A program made the position numbers and the translations under genes. Shown here one piece after another: positions 22,826 to 30,520 of a DNA stretch of 64,000 nt. The notes under the pieces are model-generated. The model was not told the origin of the DNA and made no database searches. It saw only the letters and a list, made by a program, of their open reading frames with translations. The DNA lies in the NCBI GenBank assembly GCA_903861125.1, contig CAIOTF010000037.1:1-64000 (forward strand), given 5' to 3'. How positions within the stretch are numbered: position 1 is the first letter of the stretch; the number at the start of each line of letters is the position of its first letter. The DNA is from an uncultured Ignavibacteriota bacterium (GTDB lineage: Bacteria > Bacteroidota > Ignavibacteria > UBA10030 > UBA8401).

Positions 22826-23335
22826 ATGGTTAATCCGGTTCTTTCACTTATTAGCTCAATCCTTATTGGGATAGGCGCAACACTCACTTTTGATCTTTGG
22901 GCCCAGTTCCTTAAACATGCATTTAAGATCACTCCATCCAACATCTGTCTGGTCGGGCGGTGGTTTCGATACATGCCGGAAGGTATCTTTTCGCATTCAA
23001 ATATTGTTTCAACTCCGCCCAAGAGCGGAGAATGTATAACTGGATGGATCGCCCACTACATGATCGGCATTATGTTCGCCATCGTTTTCGTTACAATCGC
23101 AGGCGACAATTGGCTTCAGCACCCGACGCTGATCCCTGCTTTCGTTTTCGGGATCGTTACGGTAATGGGGCCATTCTTCATCATGCAGCCTTTATTCGGA
23201 TTTGGATTTGCTGCATCAAAGAGTGCAAATCCTACGCAGGCAAGAGTTCGTAGTGTAATGAATCATACAGCGTTTGGCGCAGGTCTTTATTGTTTTGCAT
23301 TGTTGTTGAATTTGCTGCTTTTGAATTTGAAGTAA
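22826..23335 (+). CDS. DUF2938 family membrane protein
   Basis: This 169-residue membrane protein has four transmembrane segments. The pattern IGIGATLTFDLWAQFLK, GWIAHYMIGIMFAIVF, PAFVFGIVTVMGPFFIMQP and GFGFAASKSANPTQARVRS identifies DUF2938, a family of unknown function found across Proteobacteria and Bacteroidota. Family members have about 160 residues, so this copy is complete. It stands alone, with no clear operon partners. Confidence 0.85.
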   Translation: MVNPVLSLISSILIGIGATLTFDLWAQFLKHAFKITPSNICLVGRWFRYMPEGIFSHSNIVSTPPKSGECITGWIAHYMIGIMFAIVFVTIAGDNWLQHPTLIPAFVFGIVTVMGPFFIMQPLFGFGFAASKSANPTQARVRSVMNHTAFGAGLYCFALLLNLLLLNLK

Positions 23336-23438
23336 CGGAAATTTGGTGAATCATAGATATCTTCGCCTGTTAAGACGGCATCAAATAATTAAATAATTGG
23401 AATTACATTGAAATAATAGATGGAAGGAACATCTCAAA

Positions 23439-23951
23439 ATGAAAACAGTAACAGTACATCTGCTGCAATTCCTCATTATATGCATACTAACGGTGATATC
23501 AGAAAAAGCAGCGGTTGCACAAACAGCTCAACAGGGAGCAGATGTCCGGCAAGATCAATCATCCGATCATGAAATACTGAAATGGTTTTACCGGATGAAC
23601 GAAGTATTGGCCACAAAAGATCTTGAAACTGTCATGACTATGTATGATGATACCGAAGATATTATTGTTATTGGATCAGATTCCGGTGAAGTATTCGTCG
23701 GTCGGGACAGGGTTAAATTATTTATGAAGATGATCGTTTCAATGCCGTTTGTTTTTTCATTTGAGATGGATAGACCAGTCATTACTCAGCGTCAAAATAT
23801 TGCATGGATGTTTAGTGATGGTAATATGGTCCACACACGCAGTAACGGGAAAGTATCGAAAGTGCCGTACCGTATCACCGCAGTATTGATCAAGAAAGGG
23901 AATGAATGGAAGTGGAAAATGTTCTCGGGTTCAATACCGCGTTCAGAATGA
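23439..23951 (+). CDS. Exported SnoaL/NTF2-like protein
   Basis: This 170-residue protein has a signal peptide (hydrophobic residues 6-22, cleavage near AVAQ). It continues with a SnoaL/DUF4440-type cone fold: ILKWFYRMNEVLATKDLETVMTMYDDTEDIIVIG, then VFVGRDRVKLFMK, and VLIKKGNEWKWKMFSGSIPR at the end. The fold serves as ketosteroid-isomerase-like enzymes or small-ligand binders. Export is less usual for this family. AAGGAAC precedes the ATG. Confidence 0.78.
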   Translation: MKTVTVHLLQFLIICILTVISEKAAVAQTAQQGADVRQDQSSDHEILKWFYRMNEVLATKDLETVMTMYDDTEDIIVIGSDSGEVFVGRDRVKLFMKMIVSMPFVFSFEMDRPVITQRQNIAWMFSDGNMVHTRSNGKVSKVPYRITAVLIKKGNEWKWKMFSGSIPRSE

Positions 23952-24096
23952 TTATCTCTTTGGTAAATATCCATAGAAGTCAGACGAATTTCTAACACCG
24001 ACGTAATTGTTTTATGCTATTGCTGGTAAACTGTGAACGTAGGATTGCGGATGAAATATTACAATCGCTGCGGTTATTTTGAATGTGCAATTTATC

Positions 24097-24129
24097 GCTT
24101 CCATACAACTTAATCCGAATCCGTTAATT
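24097..24129 (+). repeat. attC-like right arm with core GTTAATT
   Basis: TTCCATACAACTTAATCCGAATCCGTTAATT has the arm CTTAATCCGAATCC and the core GTTAATT (24123-24129). It is close to GCTTAATTCCAGTC.GTTAGGT at 11641 and lies directly in front of the next gene. The left side is not recognisable. Confidence 0.42.
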
Positions 24130-24144
24130 ATTGCGAGAAATATT

Positions 24145-24753
24145 ATGAAAAAAATTGATTTCAAGAAGGATTTAAATCATTTATATCAGCCCTCAGCAAA
24201 AGAGGTTATTCAGGTTGATGTGCCTACGATGAACTACCTTATGGTAGATGGCGAAGGAGATCCGAATACTTCACAGGCATACAAAAACGCCGTCGAAGTT
24301 TTATTTATGGTTTCCTACGCAGTGAAGTTCATGATCAAGAAGGGATCATCAGCAATTGATTATGGAGTGTTGCCCCTGGAAGGTTTGTGGTGGGCTGATG
24401 ACATGTCCAGTTTTTCTACCACAGATAAGTCCACCTGGAAATGGACGTCGATGATCATGCAGCCTTCCTTTGTCATCCCGGAAATTATTGAACGTGCGAT
24501 CGCCGATGTGAAAAAAAAGAAAAATCCACCGGCAATATCCAAGATTCGCTTCGAATCTTTGTCGGAAGGACCATGCGCTCAAATCATGCATATTGGACCG
24601 TTTACTGAAGAAGGTCCTACGATCGAAAAGGTTCACCTGTTTATTGACTCCCGGAGTCGCCGCAAAGGTAAGCATCATGAAATATACTTAAGCGACATTC
24701 GTAAAGCGGATCCATCGAAATGGAAGACAATCATCAGGCAGCCGATGGAATGA
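24145..24753 (+). CDS. GyrI-like domain protein
   Basis: This 202-residue protein starts at ATG 24145, where family members begin (MKKIDFKKDLNHLYQPSAKE). The order VDVPTMNYLMVDGEGDPN, VLFMVSYAVKF, YGVLPLEGLWW, and PCAQIMHIGPFTEEGPTI is typical of the longer GyrI-like small-molecule-binding proteins. Ligands in this family are unknown or hydrophobic drugs. It is cytoplasmic. The ATG is 15 bases after an attC-like core, matching cassette spacing. Confidence 0.82.
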   Translation: MKKIDFKKDLNHLYQPSAKEVIQVDVPTMNYLMVDGEGDPNTSQAYKNAVEVLFMVSYAVKFMIKKGSSAIDYGVLPLEGLWWADDMSSFSTTDKSTWKWTSMIMQPSFVIPEIIERAIADVKKKKNPPAISKIRFESLSEGPCAQIMHIGPFTEEGPTIEKVHLFIDSRSRRKGKHHEIYLSDIRKADPSKWKTIIRQPME

Positions 24754-24881
24754 CGCGTAGCCGCTCTCCGCAAAAACGCTGCAAGCTAATTGATATTTGA
24801 GTCTTTTTGATTGAGCATTAGTTCCGGATAGTAAAATGAAAAAATAAATACCAATGAACAATAAACTATTGAGGTAATAGT

Positions 24882-25265
24882 ATGCGAAATAAATATGGTA
24901 AAAATATTTTGTACGGGTTTTTGGCATGGCTTATACCTTTTGTAATATCGGTCTTCTTTTACTCGAAAGAAGGAAAACTCTCCATAGATCTCTTACTCTT
25001 CAAGTCCATAATGATCGCTGTCGGTTCTATTTCCGCCGCGTTTCTGTTGGTCTCGTATTTCAAAATAATCAATACGGAGTATTTTAAGGAAGGAATTATT
25101 GTCGGCGCAACATGGTTCGGAATAAACATTCTCTTAGACCTGCTGATTTTGCTTCCAATGTCCGGGATGTCATTTGCAGATTACGTTGCTCAGATAGGAC
25201 TGAGGTATCTTGCAATACCCGCGATGTGCATTGCAGTTGGAACTGCACTTGAAAACAAAAAGTAA
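24882..25265 (+). CDS. Four-helix membrane protein
   Basis: This 127-residue protein has four predicted transmembrane helices (about residues 8-26, 42-60, 72-92 and 104-122). FKEGIIVGATWFGINILLDLLILLPM occupies the third helix and its approach. Similar small inner-membrane proteins are widespread and uncharacterised. The ATG follows TTGAGGTAATAGT. Five bases after its stop the esterase gene starts, so the two are probably cotranscribed. Confidence 0.62.
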   Translation: MRNKYGKNILYGFLAWLIPFVISVFFYSKEGKLSIDLLLFKSIMIAVGSISAAFLLVSYFKIINTEYFKEGIIVGATWFGINILLDLLILLPMSGMSFADYVAQIGLRYLAIPAMCIAVGTALENKK

Positions 25266-25270
25266 AATGA

Positions 25271-26113
25271 ATGAAACATACATTCGGTAGAATAAATATT
25301 ATAGCGGTGATATTGTTGTGTGCATTTTCGATTCCATTTGCGCAGACAGAATATGAAGCGCGGGTACAATATTTCCCAAAAGCAGAACTGAAAGCGGTTA
25401 ATACGACGGGGAAAGAAAATACATGGGCGTTCATTCTTGCAGGTCAATCCAACATGGCGGGGCGCGGACTTGTTGAAGTGCAAGACACTCTGCCATCCGA
25501 AAGAATATTAACGGTTAACAAAAAAGGGGAATTAGTCATTGCAAAAGAACCGCTCCATTTTTATGAACCGTCGAGAACCGGTTTAGATTGCGGTTTGTCA
25601 TTCGCTAAAGAGCTGCTCAGGCAAATACCGGACAGTATCAATATTCTATTGCTTCCGGCAGCTGTCGGGGGGAGTTCCGTGAGTCAATGGCTCGGCGATT
25701 CGATACACCGAAATGTGCAGCTTCTTACTAATTTCAAAGAGAAAATCCAAATTGCAAAAAAGTTCGGCGTCGTAAAAGGAATTTTATGGCATCAGGGAGA
25801 AAATGATGCCAATACTGATGATATTCCTCTATATAAAAAGAGGCTGAAAGAATTATTAGCAAAATTTAGAACCATAGCCGGCAACGACAGACTGCCGATA
25901 TTTGTAGGAGAACTTGGTTCGTATTCCGAAACAAATGCATTGTGGCAGATGATCAACGAACAAATAACTCTTTATGCCCGAAGCGATAATAATGTTTTTG
26001 TCGTCAGAACATCAGATCTTACTGACAATGGAGACAAAGTACATTTTAATTCCGAAGGACAGAGAGTGCTTGGACAGCGGTTTGCAAATGAATATATTAA
26101 AAACAAAAGATAG
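25271..26113 (+). CDS. Exported SASA-type carbohydrate acetylesterase
   Basis: This 280-residue protein has a signal peptide (residues 8-24, then FAQTE) and a SASA/DUF303 (SGNH hydrolase-like) domain. Visible blocks are FILAGQSNMAGRG with the catalytic serine at about residue 60, LPAAVGGSSVSQW, ILWHQGENDAN, and NGDKVHFNSEGQRVLGQRFA supplying the catalytic Asp-His pair. Family members remove acetyl groups from sialic acids or xylans in the periplasm. Substrate choice here is open. The gene follows a membrane protein gene by five bases. Confidence 0.86.
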   Translation: MKHTFGRINIIAVILLCAFSIPFAQTEYEARVQYFPKAELKAVNTTGKENTWAFILAGQSNMAGRGLVEVQDTLPSERILTVNKKGELVIAKEPLHFYEPSRTGLDCGLSFAKELLRQIPDSINILLLPAAVGGSSVSQWLGDSIHRNVQLLTNFKEKIQIAKKFGVVKGILWHQGENDANTDDIPLYKKRLKELLAKFRTIAGNDRLPIFVGELGSYSETNALWQMINEQITLYARSDNNVFVVRTSDLTDNGDKVHFNSEGQRVLGQRFANEYIKNKR

Positions 26114-26186
26114 CGAGTCCACGGTCTGCGTGGAGTATATATAGGTTTGCATATTTGCAACGCAATGTCACCAACAGTCAATCATA

Positions 26187-26555
26187 ATGAAAATACAGCG
26201 CGATATTAAGAGAGAGTACATGGAACGAAAAAAACCGTCAGGTATCTTTCAGGTGAAGAATACCGTAAACGGCAAGGTGCTTCTTGGAAGCAGTTTGAAC
26301 CTTGAAGGTCCATTAAACGGCGCCAAATTCATGCTGAAAATCGGACGTCATGTTAACGAAGCGCTTCAAAAAGAGTGGAATGAATACGGAGCAGATTCAT
26401 TTGTTTTTGAAATTCTTGAAGTTGTCAAGGTCAGCGAAGATCCGAACTTCAACCTTAAGGATGAATTAACGCTTCTTGAAGAAATCTGGATCGAGAAACT
26501 TCAGCCTTTTGGAGAACGGGGATACAATACCGACTCAAAAATCCGTCAGGCATAG
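26187..26555 (+). CDS. GIY-YIG nuclease family protein
   Basis: This 122-residue protein has the stand-alone GIY-YIG domain arrangement. GIFQVKNTVNGKVLLGSSLNL takes the place of GIY and YIG, with LLG instead of YIG. HVNEALQKEWNEYGADSFVFEILE supplies helix one and the arginine/glutamate region, and LLEEIWIEKLQPFGERGYN the C-terminal part. The long N-terminus (MKIQRDIKREY) fits family members that begin at this point. The catalytic tyrosines are partly replaced, so nuclease activity is uncertain. Confidence 0.8.
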   Translation: MKIQRDIKREYMERKKPSGIFQVKNTVNGKVLLGSSLNLEGPLNGAKFMLKIGRHVNEALQKEWNEYGADSFVFEILEVVKVSEDPNFNLKDELTLLEEIWIEKLQPFGERGYNTDSKIRQA

Positions 26556-26594
26556 TGCGGGAACAAACCAATCAATTTCAACAATAGGCACTAT

Positions 26595-26804
26595 ACGGAA
26601 ATAATACTCACATCTATACTGACCTGTCCGAAGTGCGGTTTCCAAAAAGAAGAAACGATGCCGACGGATTCGTGCCAGTTCTTTTACGAATGCACAAAAT
26701 GTAAAACAATACTGCGTCCGAAATCCGGAGATTGCTGTGTGTTTTGTTCGTATGCAACCGTGCGCTGTCCGAGCAAACAGCAAAACAGTGAACAGTGCTG
26801 CTGA
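26595..26804 (+). CDS. GDCCVxC-type small cysteine-rich protein lacking an ATG start
   Basis: In the same frame as the preceding GIY-YIG gene and 39 bases after its stop, a frame reads TEIILTSILTCPKCGFQKEE, TMPTDSCQFFYECTKC and KSGDCCVFCSYATVRCP, ending at TGA 26802. This is the GDCCVxC-domain family of small metal-binding or redox proteins, often encoded near mercury or arsenic genes. The expected start is occupied by ACG (26595-26597); there is no ATG, GTG or TTG nearby. It is either a start-codon mutant (pseudogene), translated from a non-standard codon, or reached by readthrough. Confidence 0.62.
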   Translation, partial: TEIILTSILTCPKCGFQKEETMPTDSCQFFYECTKCKTILRPKSGDCCVFCSYATVRCPSKQQNSEQCC

Positions 26805-26982
26805 AATCGTAACGTCCCGGCAAAATTGTAGATCGACTCCGTTCGGCGCGGCAACATTTGATATATTTTAAAGAGAGAGTTTAGTTTGAAACAGCACAAG
26901 AAGGTAATGTTGATTATCTTGTTCCTGTTGCCGATCCGACAGGTAATGTCACTATAAATTTAATGTCTCCGGAGTTATCAGC

Positions 26983-27828
26983 ATGAAAGCAGTTCGATTA
27001 ATATTCTTTTTAATTGTAGTTGTTTCCCTAACAGAGGCACAAGTAACAACACAGACGCCGCTGCCATCGTATCAGCAAGAGATAGAACGGTGGCATGAAG
27101 GGAGAGTGCAAAACTTAAAGAAAGAGCAGGGTTGGTTAAGTTTAACCTCACTTCAGTGGATCCGCGAAGGGAAAAATAATATCAAATCCATTGGAACCAT
27201 TACACTCCGGAAAGGAACGGTGTCTCTTTCGCTTGACCGCAGAATGAAAGGCACACTGGGGGGAAAGACATTCAGATCGGGAAGAGTTATGGCAGATAAA
27301 GATAAAGTGCTGATCGGATCGAAAGCTGTATCGGTGATTAAGCGCGGGGACAAATTTGCTGTCCGCGTGTGGGATTCGGAATATCCTGCCCGGAAACATT
27401 TCAAAACAATTGACCGGTATCCGGTTTCGGACGCATGGAAGATTGAGGCACGCTGGACGCAATATGCAGAGCCGAAAAAAATACAGATTGCGACTGTCGT
27501 ACCCGGACTGCTTCAGGAAGGGTCCGTTCCCGGCGTAGCGGTGTTCACGCTTCAGGGAAAAGAGTGCAGGCTTGAACCGACAGTGGAAGAGGGAGAAAAA
27601 GATTACTTCTTTGTCTTTGGTGATAAGACGAACGGAAAAGAGACATACGGTGCAGGAAGGTTCCTGTATGCAGAATCACCGGCAAACGGCACAATCATTC
27701 TTGATTTTAACAAATCGTATAATCCGCCCTGTGCATTCACCGATTTTGCCACTTGTCCTGTTCCATCGCGGGAGAACAGGCTTTCTGTGAGGATCGAAGC
27801 GGGGGAAAAAAATTATCAGCGACATTGA
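26983..27828 (+). CDS. Exported DUF1684 protein
   Basis: This 281-residue protein has a signal peptide (residues 4-20, cleavage near TEAQ) and a full DUF1684 domain. Diagnostic segments are YQQEIERWHEGRVQNLKKEQG, WLSLTSLQWI, FAVRVWDSEYP, FFVFGDKTNGKETYGAGRFLYAE and ILDFNKSYNPPCAFTDFATCPVP ending in AGEKNY. The family is widespread, periplasmic or cytoplasmic, and of unknown function. It is the last gene before the tmk strand switch. A short frame at 26891 beginning TTG is not convincing as a gene. Confidence 0.88.
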   Translation: MKAVRLIFFLIVVVSLTEAQVTTQTPLPSYQQEIERWHEGRVQNLKKEQGWLSLTSLQWIREGKNNIKSIGTITLRKGTVSLSLDRRMKGTLGGKTFRSGRVMADKDKVLIGSKAVSVIKRGDKFAVRVWDSEYPARKHFKTIDRYPVSDAWKIEARWTQYAEPKKIQIATVVPGLLQEGSVPGVAVFTLQGKECRLEPTVEEGEKDYFFVFGDKTNGKETYGAGRFLYAESPANGTIILDFNKSYNPPCAFTDFATCPVPSRENRLSVRIEAGEKNYQRH

Positions 27829-27912
27829 ACCGCAACGACAATCATGTGATGTTCCATTGTACACTCAATGCGTGCGGTACATAATTGCGGAAGACGTTCT
27901 CTAAAATGGCGG

Positions 27913-28539
27913 TTATTCGTCGCCGGTTGGCAGCAGTCCGTCAACCTCTTTCCATATGACGGTGTGGATCGCATCAATCGGCTGTTTTCCGTCGATCACT
28001 ACAAAGCGGGATGGTTCTTCTTTTGCAAGCTGGTGGTAACCGTCGCGTACCCGGTTATAAAAATCCTCATTGCTCATCTCCATCCGGTCTGTTTCCTGAT
28101 GGCTTGCCTGGCGCCGCGCGTACATTTCGTGTGCGGTAATATCAATCAAGAAAGTTTTCTTCGGCATCAATCCGTTGGTGGCAATGGCATTGATCCCTTT
28201 CACTCCGCCGTGATGCAGCCCTCTGCCGTATCCCTGATACGCTGATGTTGAATCAACAAATCTATCCGTGATCACAACAGTACCTTTTGCCAGCGCCGGT
28301 TTAATCACTTCGGTCACCAATTGTGCGCGGCTGGCGGAAAAGAGGAGCAGTTCGGTAATCTGAGTCATTTTCAAATTCTTCTTGTTCAGAAGGATCTGGC
28401 GGATTTGTTCGGAAATCTCCGTGCCGCCCGGTTCGCGCAAAAACAGCACCTCGCGGTTCTCGGCTTTCAGTTTTTCCACAAGCAGTTTTGCCTGGGTTGT
28501 TTTTCCGCAGCAATCAATACCTTCGAACGATAAGAACAT
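27913..28539 (-). CDS. tmk: Thymidylate kinase
   Basis: This 208-residue enzyme phosphorylates dTMP to dTDP with ATP in the dTTP pathway. The P-loop reads EGIDCCGKTTQ (residues 6-16) where most relatives have GIDGSGKST. The dTMP-site signature TDRFVDSTSAYQGYGRGL follows at about residues 91-108, and LFLREPGGT gives the DR.P region. Length is normal and all key residues are present. It is the only minus-strand chromosomal gene in the middle of the window and marks the end of the cassette-like region. Confidence 0.95.
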   Translation of the reverse strand: MFLSFEGIDCCGKTTQAKLLVEKLKAENREVLFLREPGGTEISEQIRQILLNKKNLKMTQITELLLFSASRAQLVTEVIKPALAKGTVVITDRFVDSTSAYQGYGRGLHHGGVKGINAIATNGLMPKKTFLIDITAHEMYARRQASHQETDRMEMSNEDFYNRVRDGYHQLAKEEPSRFVVIDGKQPIDAIHTVIWKEVDGLLPTGDE

Positions 28540-29228
28540 TACTTAGCTCCTAAATTTTCTTTCTCTATGTACGATTATTTATGGTGTAATTCAACTTGTT
28601 GAAACAGACGGACAAGGTGAGAAAAACGGAACGTTCATGTGAAGGTTATGCACATATATTCCATAACTCATGCGGTAAAAATTTCGTCAGCAACGATCGC
28701 GCGACACCTGCTAACGAAACGACCGGCAAATGAGCCATGGTAAGCCGTAAGGATTCAGACCGCAATACTATTCCACGTTTCATCAGCGTTAGTAATGTAT
28801 CTGCAATTTATACGTGAAAAGCACTCAACGATGGAATGAATAATTTTCATTCCATGCTGCCTATTATCCGTCCTATATGAACCGGCAAAATTTTCATGCA
28901 GAAATTGCACGGGCTGCGCAAAAAATGCATTATTGATACTGATTTTCTTCAATTTTTGGCAGTTTTGCGGTCCATTCTATGGCACACTGATTGTAGTATA
29001 AATAGAAACATATGCAGACAATAATCCGGGAACAGCATATTGCCATAAGTGTTCAATGAATTCACGAGACCAATCGACTATGAACTGTAAAAATACTTTG
29101 CTTCAAAACGATTTCTATTATTTCTCTTCAGTCATTAGTATCTTACCCAAATAAAAACCATATAGCCGAATTTCTACTATCGTATCATTCCATCGTTTTC
29201 TAACTTATGATAAAAAAGGTGCCGTTCT
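28540..29228. other. Long intergenic region between tmk and the RRE operon
   Basis: About 690 bases with no convincing gene on either strand. It contains the perfect hairpin ATGGAATGAA-TAATT-TTCATTCCAT (28831-28855). The rest is AT-rich and must hold the divergent promoters of tmk and of the operon starting at 29229; no promoter is clear enough to mark. Confidence 0.55.
28831..28855. repeat. Perfect 10-bp inverted repeat
   Basis: ATGGAATGAA and TTCATTCCAT are separated by TAATT in the tmk/RRE intergenic region. It could be an operator or an RNA hairpin. No T-run follows on either strand, so it is not a typical terminator. Confidence 0.5.
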
Positions 29229-29483
29229 ATGGGTAAGCAAAAGATCTCATCCTCTCTTGCGTTAAGTGAAAACGGCTTTCTCTTTCTTCCAACGACCGGG
29301 GAAACATTCACGGTCAATGAAATGGGGAAGCTGATTCTGAAATATCTGCAGGAAGGGAAAGACCAGCAGTCGATCGTCGATGCCATTACGGAAGAATACG
29401 ATGTCGAAGCCGAAGATCTTCAGCGGGATTATCTCGATTTCATGGGACAATTAAAACAATTCCAACTGGTGGTGGAAGGATGA
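29229..29483 (+). CDS. PqqD-like RiPP recognition element protein
   Basis: This 84-residue protein is a single PqqD domain: three beta strands followed by three helices (ALSENGFLFLPTTGETFTVNEMGKLILKYLQEGKDQQSIVDAITEEYDVEAEDLQRDYLDFMGQL). Free-standing PqqD proteins bind precursor peptides and hand them to modifying enzymes. Its last four bases overlap the ATP-grasp start (ATGA), so it is the first gene of a coupled operon. AAAAAAGGTG precedes the start. No precursor peptide gene was recognised; the role is inferred from the family and the neighbours. Confidence 0.78.
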   Translation: MGKQKISSSLALSENGFLFLPTTGETFTVNEMGKLILKYLQEGKDQQSIVDAITEEYDVEAEDLQRDYLDFMGQLKQFQLVVEG

Positions 29484-30520
29484 ATATTGCCGTAACAGGA
29501 CTGAACAATGTCGATAATCCGGCGCCGGGTGTTCCGGTAATACGCGCCATTAAAGAATCAGGAGAATTTTCCGGTCGGATCATCGGACTGCTCTATGACA
29601 CGCTTGAGCCCGGCGCATATCTGCCGGACGTTGCCGATATCAGTTATGTGATTCCATATCCTTCGGCAGGACTTGAACATCTTTTTCAGCGGATTGCCAT
29701 AATCCACGAAAAAGAAAAGATCGATGTGATCATTCCGACGCTTGATTCCGAATTGAACGGTTTCATTAAACTTGCTCCGCGGCTGAAGGAACTTGGGATT
29801 GCAACATATCTTCCTACGGCGGACCAGCTTACACTTCGTGCGAAGGACAAACTTGCCGATTTCTGTAAAAAATTTGATATCCGTGTACCGAAAAACATTC
29901 TTGCAACATCGGTACAGGATCTCTATAAAATACAATCGCATTTCGAATATCCGGTTGTTGTGAAAGGCATTTTCTATGATGCGGCTGTTGTTAATAATCT
30001 TGAGGAAGCAAGTACCGCATTCCACAAACTGAGCGCGAAATGGGGATTGCCGATCATCATTCAGGAATTCATTACCGGCGATGAGTACAACGTCTGTGCA
30101 TTGGGAAGCGGATCAGAAATGATCGGCGCAGTGGCAATGAAGAAGATGTATATCACCGACAAGGGGAAAGGATGGTCCGGAATTACCATTCATGACCCAT
30201 CATTGCTCGAACTCTCCAAAAAAACAATCACTGCGCTGCAATGGAAGAGCGGACTTGAACTGGAATTTGTTAAGGATAAAGAAACGAACGAGTATTATCT
30301 GATTGAAATCAATCCGCGGTTTCCCGCCTGGGTTTATCTTCCTGCGGCGGCCGGACAGAATTTGCCGTATGCACTGCTGCAGCTTGCTCTGGGAAAAACA
30401 GTGCGTCCATTTACCACGTATGATATCGGTAAGATGTTTATCCGTTATTCGTGGGACTGGATCACCGACATTAAGGAATTTGAAACCATCACCGTACACG
30501 GAGAACTGAACCATGGGTAA
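29480..30520 (+). CDS. ATP-grasp ligase
   Basis: This 346-residue protein has the CarB-like ATP-grasp fold: an N-terminal Rossmann-like part (MNIAVTGLNNVDNPAPGVPV), the lysine-containing ATP strand YPVVVKGIFYDAAVV, a hinge-type IIIQEFITGDEYNV and the metal-binding end YLIEINPRFPAWVYLPAAAG (glutamate and asparagine ligands). ATP-grasp enzymes join a carboxylate to an amine through an acyl phosphate. It overlaps the RRE gene by four bases and the next gene by eight, so all three are translationally coupled. The substrate is unknown; the RRE partner suggests a peptide. Confidence 0.88.
   Translation: MNIAVTGLNNVDNPAPGVPVIRAIKESGEFSGRIIGLLYDTLEPGAYLPDVADISYVIPYPSAGLEHLFQRIAIIHEKEKIDVIIPTLDSELNGFIKLAPRLKELGIATYLPTADQLTLRAKDKLADFCKKFDIRVPKNILATSVQDLYKIQSHFEYPVVVKGIFYDAAVVNNLEEASTAFHKLSAKWGLPIIIQEFITGDEYNVCALGSGSEMIGAVAMKKMYITDKGKGWSGITIHDPSLLELSKKTITALQWKSGLELEFVKDKETNEYYLIEINPRFPAWVYLPAAAGQNLPYALLQLALGKTVRPFTTYDIGKMFIRYSWDWITDIKEFETITVHGELNHG

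Noticed and set aside
24079-24144. Longer start of the second GyrI-like protein at 24079
   Set aside because: The extra 22 residues come from the attC-like arm and do not match family members, which start at the ATG at 24145.
26891-26962. Short TTG-started frame before the DUF1684 gene
   Set aside because: Only about 23 residues with no family and a plain hydrophobic stretch; not enough to call a gene.
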